Shown: positions 54,631 through 63,740 of the stretch, piece by piece
Layout of the letters: the number at the start of each line of letters is the position of its first letter
Position numbering within the stretch: position 1 is the stretch's first letter
NCBI GenBank assembly: GCA_026671195.1
Contig: JAPOHD010000009.1
Location: forward strand, 1-64,000
DNA length: 64,000 nt
Source of the DNA: Draconibacterium aestuarii
GTDB taxonomy: Bacteria > Bacteroidota > Bacteroidia > Bacteroidales > Prolixibacteraceae
Reading direction: 5' to 3'
Made by a program: the position numbers and the translations under genes
The notes under the pieces: model-generated
What the model saw: the letters and a program-made list of their open reading frames with translations, nothing else
The model's database searches: none
What the model was told of the DNA's origin: nothing

Positions 54631-56358
54631 TCAAAAATTAGTGGCAACATCAAGTTCATTTCCATCGGCAGAGATTTTCATGGTTACTTTTCTGTTTCCT
54701 TTAAATTTCAACACTATTTCATCATCGTTTCCTATCAAAGTATGTATAGCCTTTTTCAAATCCTCTCCGGCCATGTCATTCGTAATTATCCACTTGCCTT
54801 TACCATCAGTAAATTCTTTTGTTCCTCTTGTATAATCAGCAGCAAATTGTTTCGGGGCAAAACGTTTTGAAGTGACAACTACAAGTCCCTTTTGACGTAC
54901 CAGTTGTGAAACATCGGCCATTGTTTTTTCACTAATGAATAAACCACATAAAAATGCAAGTTTTACAGTCTCCAAATGCTTTTTAGTTACTTTATTATCA
55001 AATACAACCGGGGATAATGTCGGAGCAAATGATCTGTGAGGCATTTCGTTGTAATAGTTCCCGGCATTCCACGAAAGACTTTCCTTTTTCACATATCCAT
55101 GGGTAATGGTGTGCCATGCTTTTATCCATTCTTCCGATTCAGGACTGGTATTTAGGTTATAAGCTCCAAAGAGCCAGTCTTTCCAATATAAGTCCAGTTT
55201 TTTCCTGCCATTCTCATTCACATCTACACTGCAAAAAACATTCTCTCCCTGCCCCCATTCTGTATCGTCGAAGCGAATAATTGCAATCTCAGGTTCAAAA
55301 TCGCGAAATGAATATGGCCGCTGATTTTCCGGCAGATATTCCTTTGTAAAACGTCTGAAGACCTCTCCTCTTTCCTTAAGCTTGACTTTATTATTTTCAT
55401 CAAGCTCATACATTTCACTTCTTATACCTTCAACATATGCTTTGTCGGCACCTACCCAATACGCGAATAGGAGATTACCGTATAATTCTTTTGCAGAATG
55501 ACCGGGAAAGGAATTAAAATGCCAAAAGTCAATACACGTCCAGAGCTCCTGATCGTACTGCAGGCAAGCTCCCATTGCGCAGGCAGCCCAAACATTCGAC
55601 CAGTTTTCTTTCATCTGTTTATAAACCGGAGTGATACCGGCACGAGCAAAATTATGGAAGAGCACCGGCCATACATGTTCTGAAAGAACATACTCGGCAC
55701 CCTGATTTTTGCATTCATCTGCCAACGCCCTTGCTCCTTTAAAAACAGCCTCATCCGCATCTTTAAAATCCATCCCCGTAGTTTCAGCCAGTGTTACCGG
55801 TTCTATTCCCGGGTTTCTCAAAGTGATAGACAGGTTACGTGTTATCTGAGAATGTTCCAGCTCATCGTATTGCACACCCCAAACAGCCGGCGATTGATTG
55901 AGGCTTTTTAGAACTTCAGGAGGAAATTTAAACAAATGCAAATCATCTTTCTGACGTACCCAATTGTATCCATCGGAGCTAAACATATCCAGCTTCCAAT
56001 TCCCTGATTCAACATTTACAACGACCTTTAAATTTTTATCGGAAAACCGTTTGCCTAACTGTTCCATCTTTTTTACTTCATCAGCAATCGCCCCCGTTGG
56101 ACCTTTGTAGTGATAAACAACGAATTCAACACCTAATGCTTCAAGGGCAGGATAATTAAAAAATTCATTGGATTTAAAATAATCACCGGAATTGTCGATT
56201 CCAATATAAAAGTTCTTTGCCACAGTACGTTCCTTTTTTCCCGGCAATTCAGCCTGTGCTGAAACGGATAAAAATGTAATCATTAAGAGCAAAGAAACTG
56301 ATACGCACAGCCCTCTAATTTGTATTATTGCCCGAATAGTTTTGTATATGGTTTTCAT
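54631..56358 (-). CDS. Unrecognised exported protein, possible TIM-barrel glycoside hydrolase
   Basis: This 575-residue protein has a signal peptide (ending VSAQAE). The alternation of strands and helices in residues about 45-350 looks like a TIM barrel (KNFYIGIDNSGDYFKSNEFF, LKVVVNVESGNWK, VWGVQYDELEHSQ, YVLSEHVWPVLFHNF). Acidic pairs in QYDELEH and LSEH are where a glycosidase would have catalytic residues. The C-terminal 200 residues include a Rossmann-like part and a small beta-domain. It sits between GH78 and GH92 genes in the operon, which supports glycan processing. I do not recognise a named family. Confidence 0.7.
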   Translation of the reverse strand: MKTIYKTIRAIIQIRGLCVSVSLLLMITFLSVSAQAELPGKKERTVAKNFYIGIDNSGDYFKSNEFFNYPALEALGVEFVVYHYKGPTGAIADEVKKMEQLGKRFSDKNLKVVVNVESGNWKLDMFSSDGYNWVRQKDDLHLFKFPPEVLKSLNQSPAVWGVQYDELEHSQITRNLSITLRNPGIEPVTLAETTGMDFKDADEAVFKGARALADECKNQGAEYVLSEHVWPVLFHNFARAGITPVYKQMKENWSNVWAACAMGACLQYDQELWTCIDFWHFNSFPGHSAKELYGNLLFAYWVGADKAYVEGIRSEMYELDENNKVKLKERGEVFRRFTKEYLPENQRPYSFRDFEPEIAIIRFDDTEWGQGENVFCSVDVNENGRKKLDLYWKDWLFGAYNLNTSPESEEWIKAWHTITHGYVKKESLSWNAGNYYNEMPHRSFAPTLSPVVFDNKVTKKHLETVKLAFLCGLFISEKTMADVSQLVRQKGLVVVTSKRFAPKQFAADYTRGTKEFTDGKGKWIITNDMAGEDLKKAIHTLIGNDDEIVLKFKGNRKVTMKISADGNELDVATNF

Positions 56359-56388
56359 TCTTCCTTAAATACTTGCTTTGTTGTTGAC

Positions 56389-58608
56389 TTATTCTGTTCC
56401 CCATTCTTTATTTGGCTCTGTGCCCATCTCAAATTCCAGAGATCCACCTGCCATTATCGTGCTATAATCGATCCACGACTTGTTTAATTCATTCCCATTC
56501 AATTTTGCAGACTGAATATAAAAATTGTCTTCACTAACGTTATTGGCAGTTATTTTAAATTGATTTCCATTATTGAGGTGAAGAATCATTTCCGGAAAAA
56601 CAGGAGAGCCTATCTGATAAATCGATTTAGCCATATCGATCTGAAAAAGTCCCATCACGCTCATAACAAACCACGAAGCCATTGTTCCTGCGTCGTCATC
56701 CATTGTTTCAATATACCCTTTCGGATCTGCACGATATATTTTGCCTACTACCGGTTCATCGTATGCGCCATGATTGTGATATATCTGCGTTACTTCCTTG
56801 GTGGTAAATGTCCTTACCCATTTTTGTGTCAGATAAGGTTTGCCGTACAAATTGAAAAGAAAGGGATTATGTAAATCTGGTTCATTTACATGCATGTAAA
56901 AGTCATTTTCGAAAAAATACTCCAAATCGTCAGACAGTTTATCATTTCCACCGCGCAATTCTGCTAAACCATCAAAGTCGTGCAACACAAACCATCTGTA
57001 ATGCCATAAGTGGCCTTCGTAAACATCATTTTCAAAATCCTCAACATCAGGGACCGTAGTCCCATCGCGAGTAAAAAAGCCTCGGGTATTCCCCTGCTTG
57101 TCCTTTTGCTCCGGGCACCAGATATCACGATAAGTCATCGCTCCTTTTTTAAGGATCGCAGCTTCCTCTGTTTTTCCTAATACTTCAGCCATTTTCAAAG
57201 CCATATGCGCATGATAGGCACGTTCGAGTTTTGCACTTACATTATGATTTGCAAAGTTTTCATAATCTTCCTTCATACCTTTAAAGGCTTCCTCTTTGTC
57301 AAAATCTCCCAATCCTTTATTATAAGCATCCCAAATAACAGCACTGGCAAATTCCATACGTATGTTTGGTATTGGCCAGTATTTATAGTCTCCATTGGCT
57401 CGGTGTTTATAATAATCAACCAACGAGCGAGAAATATCATTTACTGATTTAGGCTCGAGTATTGATACCAATGAGTATTTTCTGAAGTCGTCCCAAAGGC
57501 TCCAGGTACAATAATAAGTAAAATCGTCAGCCGTGTTTTTTGTATTGAATATTAAATCAGGTTGATGCACTGCGCGATAATCGCCGTTGGAAGCCGTTGC
57601 ATTATTTGGAACCAGGTAAGAGTGGTACAGGTGTGTATACAATAACGTGTTATGTTCTTCAGAGCCCCCTTTTACTTCTATTTTTGATAGCTTATCGCGC
57701 CAAACAGAAGCCGTTGAATTTCTTACACCATCAAAATCCCAGTCATTGATTTCAGTAGTTGCCTCAACAAGAGCTTGTTCTTCACTTACCGGAGACAATC
57801 CCACTTTTATTAGAACCTGGCTTTCTGCGTCTCTGGGCATGTGTAACCAAACACCAATATTACTCCCTTGTCCATTGTTTTCATTGTCAGAATAATCATC
57901 TCCATTCCAAGTAGTTGTCGATTCAAAGGGTGTATTTAATAACATCGCAAAATAAAGTTTGTGATAACTACCTCCATTATTATGCTGTGCTTTAATCATT
58001 CCTGTAATTGTTCGGTTATTATGAACCGTAAAACTTGCATCCTGCATTCCCACATAACTGTGAGAAAGTTCAAGCACAATGTAACGGTCTTTTTTCTGCT
58101 CCTCAGGAAATGTATAACGATGAAAACCTACCCGCTCGGAAACTGTTAGCTCTGCTTCAACTCCTGACTCCAGTTTTAGTTTATAATAACCTGCCGATGC
58201 TTCTTCTGATTTCTTATCATATCTTTCACGGAATTCTTCAATTTTTGAAGTAAACTTTCCAATTCCAGGTTTCACCAGTATTCCGCCACCTTTTCCTCTA
58301 GATCCTGCGCCTCCAATACGCAGATGAGAGAAACCTTCTATAAATTCATCTTCGTAGTAATAACCAACATGTGAGTCTCCCTCAGTCTCGGGAGAAAGAT
58401 GAACCAATCCGAAAGGATAGGCAGGCCCCGGATAAAGCTGGCCATTATCCCCTTCGGTGCATATAAATGTATTTACATATTTAAGTGGATCTTCAGTTTC
58501 TGTTATTGTAGAAGTCGTCGTTTTGCACGAAGCAAGCAAGGTCAACACAAATACAAAAAGAGTTTTATTGACAAGACTGTTTTTTTTAACAGAGAAATAT
58601 TGAAACAT
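56389..58608 (-). CDS. GH92 family glycosidase (alpha-mannosidase), lipoprotein, copy 2
   Basis: This 739-residue lipoprotein (lipobox LLASC) of the GH92 family has an N-terminal sandwich (PLKYVNTFICTEGDNGQLYPG, GFSHLRIGGAGSRGKGGG) and a catalytic domain with TYYCTWSLWDDFRKYSLVS and the late motif DDDAGTMASWFVMSVMGLF. It differs clearly from copy 1 (HTHLSGTG there, HLRIGGAG here), suggesting a different linkage preference. The C-terminal sandwich ends with LEFEMGTEPNKEWG, as in the other copies. It is the first GH gene after the phospholipid-type pair, with a 98-bp gap upstream. Confidence 0.94.
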   Translation of the reverse strand: MFQYFSVKKNSLVNKTLFVFVLTLLASCKTTTSTITETEDPLKYVNTFICTEGDNGQLYPGPAYPFGLVHLSPETEGDSHVGYYYEDEFIEGFSHLRIGGAGSRGKGGGILVKPGIGKFTSKIEEFRERYDKKSEEASAGYYKLKLESGVEAELTVSERVGFHRYTFPEEQKKDRYIVLELSHSYVGMQDASFTVHNNRTITGMIKAQHNNGGSYHKLYFAMLLNTPFESTTTWNGDDYSDNENNGQGSNIGVWLHMPRDAESQVLIKVGLSPVSEEQALVEATTEINDWDFDGVRNSTASVWRDKLSKIEVKGGSEEHNTLLYTHLYHSYLVPNNATASNGDYRAVHQPDLIFNTKNTADDFTYYCTWSLWDDFRKYSLVSILEPKSVNDISRSLVDYYKHRANGDYKYWPIPNIRMEFASAVIWDAYNKGLGDFDKEEAFKGMKEDYENFANHNVSAKLERAYHAHMALKMAEVLGKTEEAAILKKGAMTYRDIWCPEQKDKQGNTRGFFTRDGTTVPDVEDFENDVYEGHLWHYRWFVLHDFDGLAELRGGNDKLSDDLEYFFENDFYMHVNEPDLHNPFLFNLYGKPYLTQKWVRTFTTKEVTQIYHNHGAYDEPVVGKIYRADPKGYIETMDDDAGTMASWFVMSVMGLFQIDMAKSIYQIGSPVFPEMILHLNNGNQFKITANNVSEDNFYIQSAKLNGNELNKSWIDYSTIMAGGSLEFEMGTEPNKEWGTE

Positions 58609-58706
58609 AGTTTTATTAATTTTAGTTGATTCTTTTAGGTCGATTTATAAGTTATTTGGTTTTATTGCATGGCTGAATATTTTATTTTAGTTATACCTTC
58701 CTTTTA

Positions 58707-59528
58707 CTATCTCTCCAGATGATGAATTGAATGCACAATATCGTTTACCAACGGAAAATCTACTCCGTAGTTAAATAACAAATTAATGGTTTCCAGTGAA
58801 TCAGTCCCGAAATAGTTTATCCTAATTCCGTTATCCTTTAACAACTTGCAATAATCGGCAAACTCGGGCGTAACATTGCCACGTAACTGAATAAAATCGG
58901 CCTTCATTGCAATAGTTCCCTGAACGTATTCCTGCGTTGAATTCTGCCGGTCCATGTTACAAATCAATATTTCCGGCACTACTTTTTTGGCAGTTTCAGC
59001 AGCTTTGGTACTGCATGCCAGAAATGCCTGATGCAAGCGTTTTTCTTTTCGCAGTAACTGGGCTGCCATTACAGGAGTATCTCCTTCTCCTTTTATATGA
59101 ACATTTATCCAAATATTACGAGGAATTACACGTAATACTTCTTTAAAAGTTGGTATCTTCTCGCCAGCAAACCCCTCTGCTTTCCAACTCCCGGCATCCA
59201 GCTTTTTTATTTCCTTAAGACTTAAGTCCGAAATTTTTCCAGAACCATTTGTTGTTCGGTCAACCGTGGCATCATGAAGTACTACCATTTGTTTATCCTT
59301 TGTCAACCAAACGTCCAGTTCGATCATCTGAGCGCCCGCTTTTACCGCCGCGTTGAAAGCCGGTATTGTATTTTCAGGATGGGTTTTCATGGCCCCCCGA
59401 TGCGCACACAATCCACGTGATGGAAGTTCTGAAACCTTTGTATCGCTTTTTAGATTTTGTCCGATACCCGAATAAAAACTCAAACAAAATGCAATTACAT
59501 ATAATTTTTTACTCATCATATTAGTCAT
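58707..59528 (-). CDS. Glycerophosphodiester phosphodiesterase, exported
   Basis: This 273-residue GDPD-family enzyme has a signal peptide (ending SGIGQ). The catalytic motifs are CAHRGAMKTHPENT (His-Arg and Glu-Asn) and ELDVWLTKDKQMVVLHD (Glu, Asp and His of the metal site), then TVDRTTNGSGKISDLSLKE, typical of GDPD. It hydrolyses glycerophosphodiesters to glycerol-3-phosphate and an alcohol. The start overlaps the end of the lysoplasmalogenase-like gene by 8 bp, so the two are translationally coupled. Its setting inside a glycan locus is unusual. Confidence 0.92.
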   Translation of the reverse strand: MTNMMSKKLYVIAFCLSFYSGIGQNLKSDTKVSELPSRGLCAHRGAMKTHPENTIPAFNAAVKAGAQMIELDVWLTKDKQMVVLHDATVDRTTNGSGKISDLSLKEIKKLDAGSWKAEGFAGEKIPTFKEVLRVIPRNIWINVHIKGEGDTPVMAAQLLRKEKRLHQAFLACSTKAAETAKKVVPEILICNMDRQNSTQEYVQGTIAMKADFIQLRGNVTPEFADYCKLLKDNGIRINYFGTDSLETINLLFNYGVDFPLVNDIVHSIHHLER

Positions 59529-60189
59529 TTATTAACCGTCTGCTTATAAGCGAAAAAATAATAAAAATGTGCGCCAGGTAATAAGTTGGCAAAATAAGAA
59601 AGTTAAGTTCCGTATACTTTACAAATTCTTTAAGTGAAATTATGGTATCGGAAAAAAGAATCAGAAATATACCAAAAACATAAGTCCATTTTGTTAGCGA
59701 ATTGGTGCGAATGCCAACCGCTGCACCAAGCGACAAACAGGATATGACCAGGTAAATCAACGTAGTCATCAGTAGTACTTTATCATCGATTGAAGGATAT
59801 AAAACCGCTATAAAAAATACCAGAAAAGCAACGAGAAGAACAAAGGTGAACTTCCATTTTATTTGACCATTCATAAGTGCATAGAATAAATACCCCAGAT
59901 GGGCTAAAAAGTAGAAAGCGATTCCGTAAACAAACATAGTAACATCGCCACGCATATTCGACAAAAACCAATCGCCAACAATGGAAAAGACAAACGCAAA
60001 AAGGAGCGAAATGATATCTTTTGCCTTCGATAAATTCCGAAAATAGAGCAACAACAGAATTATAATTCCTGTAATGGCGGTTCCCGATTTATAAACAAAA
60101 CCGGAAAGATTAAGCGCCAAAAATGCCATTATAACGGGAGCAATTACTAAAATGTAGATCGATTTGTTGTTGAACTTTTTTTTCATCAT
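59521..60189 (-). CDS. YhhN/TMEM86-family membrane protein (lysoplasmalogenase-like)
   Basis: This 222-residue protein has about eight membrane helices. The family motifs AFVFSIVGDWFLS (acidic pair region), FLAHLGYLFY, LFSDTIISLKEF and the late YYLAHIFIIFSLI match YhhN/TMEM86, whose studied members hydrolyse the vinyl-ether bond of lysoplasmalogens. The two aspartates in GDWFL and FSDT are where catalysis is thought to occur. It overlaps a glycerophosphodiesterase gene; the two could act in turn on a lyso-ether lipid (inference). Confidence 0.85.
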   Translation of the reverse strand: MMKKKFNNKSIYILVIAPVIMAFLALNLSGFVYKSGTAITGIIILLLLYFRNLSKAKDIISLLFAFVFSIVGDWFLSNMRGDVTMFVYGIAFYFLAHLGYLFYALMNGQIKWKFTFVLLVAFLVFFIAVLYPSIDDKVLLMTTLIYLVISCLSLGAAVGIRTNSLTKWTYVFGIFLILFSDTIISLKEFVKYTELNFLILPTYYLAHIFIIFSLISRRLIND

Positions 60190-60340
60190 AGGTTTAGGTT
60201 ATATATTCTGTAAAAAATGCCACTTCCGACAAATAAAGATCAGCTTAAAGCCACATCAAACCTGCCGTCATGTAACTATTGGTTTTTAATATTTTTGTCG
60301 ATTTCTCTGGTTATAATTTATTTGGTCAACGAATCTAAAT

Positions 60341-61282
60341 TCAAAACGGAATAACCTTTTCATTTTCCGTACTACCTGGTTTTGAAATTAAAATTTTGTC
60401 GCGGGTCAGTTTAATTTGTCTCCAACTCTCGCTGCCTGATGCAAAAGCACCCGTTTTCACCTGAATCAGTTCATTTCCATTTTCCACGGGATATGAACGA
60501 ATCATGTTTTTATGGTTGTGCCCGGCCATCATTAACTTTACCGAAGGATATTTTTTCAAAACAGAAAACAATTCAGGCAGGTTATCACTAGTCATCATTT
60601 CTTCATGAAATGGAATATGCATAAAAATGATTTCTACATCTTCATCTGATTTCGCCAGTTGAGCTTCCAGCCAATGCAATTGAATTTTATCGACATATGG
60701 GAGCGGTATGTTTTCCTCATCTGAAAAATCGTAGTACGAATCGTTGAGAAATAGTAAGCGATAAGTTGTCTCATCCACATCATACACCTTACTATAATAG
60801 GTTCCATCTTTAAAACATGCGGCATTTCTGGTCCAGGCTGCTTCGGCTTTTACTGACTGACTTTGATGCGAAATTCGTTGCCCATCGCCCCAGAAATAAG
60901 ATATAATATCGTGGTTTCCAAGTGTAAAAAAACAAGGCACTCTGCATATTTCAGTTAAACGAATAAGCTGTTCCAGCTGAAAATCCATCATTTCTCCCTT
61001 TTTATTCTCACCTTCGTAAAAATCAATTAAATCGCCAGTCGCAACCACCCAGTCACTACCTGTTTTTTGTGGCATAGTTGCAAGAAACTTTTTAAGTGGT
61101 TCTACTCCGTTTTTATACCCTTTCCGATTTTCTGCCAAATCTTCCTGAAAACATTCCAGATTAAAAATCAAATGTGTGTCGGAGATATGCAAAAAGGACA
61201 GAGTGTCCTGCGCAAAAACATTACCACCAACTAAAAGAACTAAAACAAGTACCTGAACTACTCTACCAGATATAGATTTCAT
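60341..61282 (-). CDS. Exported calcineurin-like metallophosphoesterase
   Basis: This 313-residue enzyme has a signal peptide (ending NVFAQ). The frame opens at 61312, but MKSISGRVVQVLVLVLLVGG from 61282 is the natural start. All metallophosphoesterase motifs are visible: HISDTHL, ATGDLIDF, LGNHDII, FMHIPFHEE and MAGHNHKN. It should carry a two-metal centre and cleave phosphate mono- or diesters in the periplasm. It follows the alpha-galactosidase-like gene by 36 bp and may release phosphate from glycans or lipids; the substrate is unknown. Confidence 0.9.
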   Translation of the reverse strand: MKSISGRVVQVLVLVLLVGGNVFAQDTLSFLHISDTHLIFNLECFQEDLAENRKGYKNGVEPLKKFLATMPQKTGSDWVVATGDLIDFYEGENKKGEMMDFQLEQLIRLTEICRVPCFFTLGNHDIISYFWGDGQRISHQSQSVKAEAAWTRNAACFKDGTYYSKVYDVDETTYRLLFLNDSYYDFSDEENIPLPYVDKIQLHWLEAQLAKSDEDVEIIFMHIPFHEEMMTSDNLPELFSVLKKYPSVKLMMAGHNHKNMIRSYPVENGNELIQVKTGAFASGSESWRQIKLTRDKILISKPGSTENEKVIPF

Positions 61283-61318
61283 TTTATGATGTTTTTGATT
61301 GTAATAATGCATAAATTT

Positions 61319-63619
61319 TTAGTTGCTTGCTCTTATCTCAATAATTTCTTGCGAATAAGGATCTAATTTCAATTTAATATTTCCCTTTTGAAGTTTTGCT
61401 CCGGAATAGACACCCAGATCTTTACCCTCAAAAAGTGTTTTCAAATGGTATTTTTGTCCTGGGTTAACCCATGGAATATTTATATTTCTGGCAGCATCTC
61501 CACCTTCGCCACGCATCACAACAACAATTCCATTCCCATTTTTATTGAGCTTTCCCCACCAGTGCCAGTCTTCATCGGTCGGCTGCGGCACTCCACTAAA
61601 CTGAAAACAAGAATAAATGCCGTAATCATTTTCCAGCCTGCCTAAGATATCAAAACGATTCCGATAATGTGAAATATTTGCTTCTGTAAGTGAACTTAAA
61701 TCTCCCGAGAATGAAAGTGGGGCTCCCATTAACCAACTACAAATCTGTCGATCCTGTATTTCAGGAGTTAAACTTCCGTTGAAATTAGTAGTAACTGCTC
61801 CAAAAATTTCTATTCGTTCAAGTGGAAGACCTCGATGTGCATACATCAGGTTTCGTGCACGAAAAGCACCTTGTATTAATTTTTGTTGCAGACTATCCAC
61901 ATCATAATCCCAGGAAGAATTAACCTGCTGTTTCCGGTTGCCTGCCCCCCAGTATTCATTTGGCGCTGCATGATATGAATCCACATGTTTTAATACAGCA
62001 ATATCGGCTGCGGGGCCCGGTGTTTCCCAATATATTTCATGCGAAAGTTGGAGCCAAACATTCGGATTAATGCGATGAATCTTATCCTGAGTTTCAAATA
62101 ATCCTCTAAGTCCTCTTAAATACGATTCTTTTAATGTCCGGCTTTCGTGCCCTTGGGCAATATCGCCATAACAAATATTACTCAGATCCTGCTTAAAATA
62201 ATCGGCTTGATAGTTTTTATTCAGATAAACAATTTCATTCACATATTTCTTCCTGGATTCATCGTAACAAAAACTAAGTCCTAATCCTCCTGCCCGTTTA
62301 ATTAGTGGCAAGCTGTTAAGATCAGGCTTATCGGTGTTCGTTTCTTTCTCATTCTCGTTAATAAACACAGAATACCACAGGCCCGTTTTCATTCCTTTCG
62401 ACTGAATAAAATTACTTGTGCCTTTCATATCAGGGAAATTACATGAATTGGGATTAATTGTACTAACTGCCCAACCACCACCGGGTCCTGTATCAGACCA
62501 TCCTGCATCCAGTTGAAAACATTTAAAACCTATGCGCGATGCAATATCAGCAGCAGTACGCATATTATTAGCATTGATATTAGCATTGTAATTTGTCCAG
62601 GAGCAAAACACAGGTGCTACGTTCTGCTTTTCCTCAACGTTATAAAATATCTTTTCCTTCAAAAAAGATTTAAAGTCACTCTCCACACAACGATCAAGTG
62701 TTGTATAAGCAGAAGAAATCGTCGCATAACTCTCGTCGGAAAAAGCATATGTAAATGCAGCTTCCGACTTAAAAGATTCAGATGGCCCCAATACCCATTC
62801 AAAAAAATCCGGATTATATCCTAATGCTCCTTTTTCTGATACGGAACGTAATTTTGAAGGCACTTCACTTGCAGCAATAAATCCAGTTGAAGCCGATGGA
62901 TTACTCCAGGCTATTATAGAAGAAGCAACACCTCGGGAATCAGGAGTCAGTAATGTTTTATTACCATATGACTCATCCACTTCAATATCGTCAATTATCA
63001 AATTTCCTAGTTTAAGCCATTGGGTTCCATTGTTTCGAAACTTTATCCATTTACGAATTACAGGAAAACCATCGTATATTTCGTAAATTATTTGAACAGA
63101 CAACCCTTGCCATTGTGTTTCTTGCGATGCAGAATAGGAAATCTTAAGCTGATTTTGCCCCGGGTTATTGGAATTTAATGAATAATCAACACAATCAAAA
63201 ACATCAGACAAATGTACACCGGATATTGTTATCGAATCAGTCCATTCTACAGTTGAATTAAAATGATTTTCTTTTTTCTTGATTTGTAAAGCATCCGTAA
63301 GATTTTGTTCTGTATTCTGCTGTTCGATACGAGTCTCCGACAAATTAACTACACCTTGCGGCTCTTTATTTGGAGCCGCCTTCCATAAGGTTACCGAAAA
63401 ATCACTCCTATTGTTGGTTATCAGACTTTTCCCGTTCACCTTTAGCGACTTTGTATATACCTCACTATTTGAAACCCAAAACTTCCGTTTTAAAATGCCC
63501 GCATTAATACTAATCTTATTACTTTTCTTTGTTATTGACCACTCGTCGACCGGCGGTTCAGGCTTGCAACAAAATAGTACAAGGCATATGATAGATAGAA
63601 CAAAAACTTTTAGTTTCAT
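61319..63619 (-). CDS. GH36-like alpha-galactosidase, lipoprotein
   Basis: This 766-residue lipoprotein (lipobox LFCC) has an N-terminal beta-sandwich (about 25-310) and a TIM-barrel melibiase domain (about 320-680). The segments FKCFQLDAGWSDTGPGGGW (about residue 370) and YFKQDLSN, with the likely nucleophile Asp near residue 475, match clan GH-D. LSHEIYWETPG may hold the second acid region. A C-terminal beta-domain follows. The closest known assignment is GH36/GH27-type alpha-galactosidase; other clan members cannot be excluded. It begins the mapped portion of the operon after the GH92 fragment. Confidence 0.85.
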   Translation of the reverse strand: MKLKVFVLSIICLVLFCCKPEPPVDEWSITKKSNKISINAGILKRKFWVSNSEVYTKSLKVNGKSLITNNRSDFSVTLWKAAPNKEPQGVVNLSETRIEQQNTEQNLTDALQIKKKENHFNSTVEWTDSITISGVHLSDVFDCVDYSLNSNNPGQNQLKISYSASQETQWQGLSVQIIYEIYDGFPVIRKWIKFRNNGTQWLKLGNLIIDDIEVDESYGNKTLLTPDSRGVASSIIAWSNPSASTGFIAASEVPSKLRSVSEKGALGYNPDFFEWVLGPSESFKSEAAFTYAFSDESYATISSAYTTLDRCVESDFKSFLKEKIFYNVEEKQNVAPVFCSWTNYNANINANNMRTAADIASRIGFKCFQLDAGWSDTGPGGGWAVSTINPNSCNFPDMKGTSNFIQSKGMKTGLWYSVFINENEKETNTDKPDLNSLPLIKRAGGLGLSFCYDESRKKYVNEIVYLNKNYQADYFKQDLSNICYGDIAQGHESRTLKESYLRGLRGLFETQDKIHRINPNVWLQLSHEIYWETPGPAADIAVLKHVDSYHAAPNEYWGAGNRKQQVNSSWDYDVDSLQQKLIQGAFRARNLMYAHRGLPLERIEIFGAVTTNFNGSLTPEIQDRQICSWLMGAPLSFSGDLSSLTEANISHYRNRFDILGRLENDYGIYSCFQFSGVPQPTDEDWHWWGKLNKNGNGIVVVMRGEGGDAARNINIPWVNPGQKYHLKTLFEGKDLGVYSGAKLQKGNIKLKLDPYSQEIIEIRASN

Positions 63620-63740
63620 TCGTTAAGAGTATTTATTGATTTAGGTAACTCATTTAACTCGCATTTTTGTCATTCACTCGTGCCGGCATCAGGCAGGTTT
63701 ATGACAATATCCAGAGATGCTCTTTTCATTGTTTTCAATA

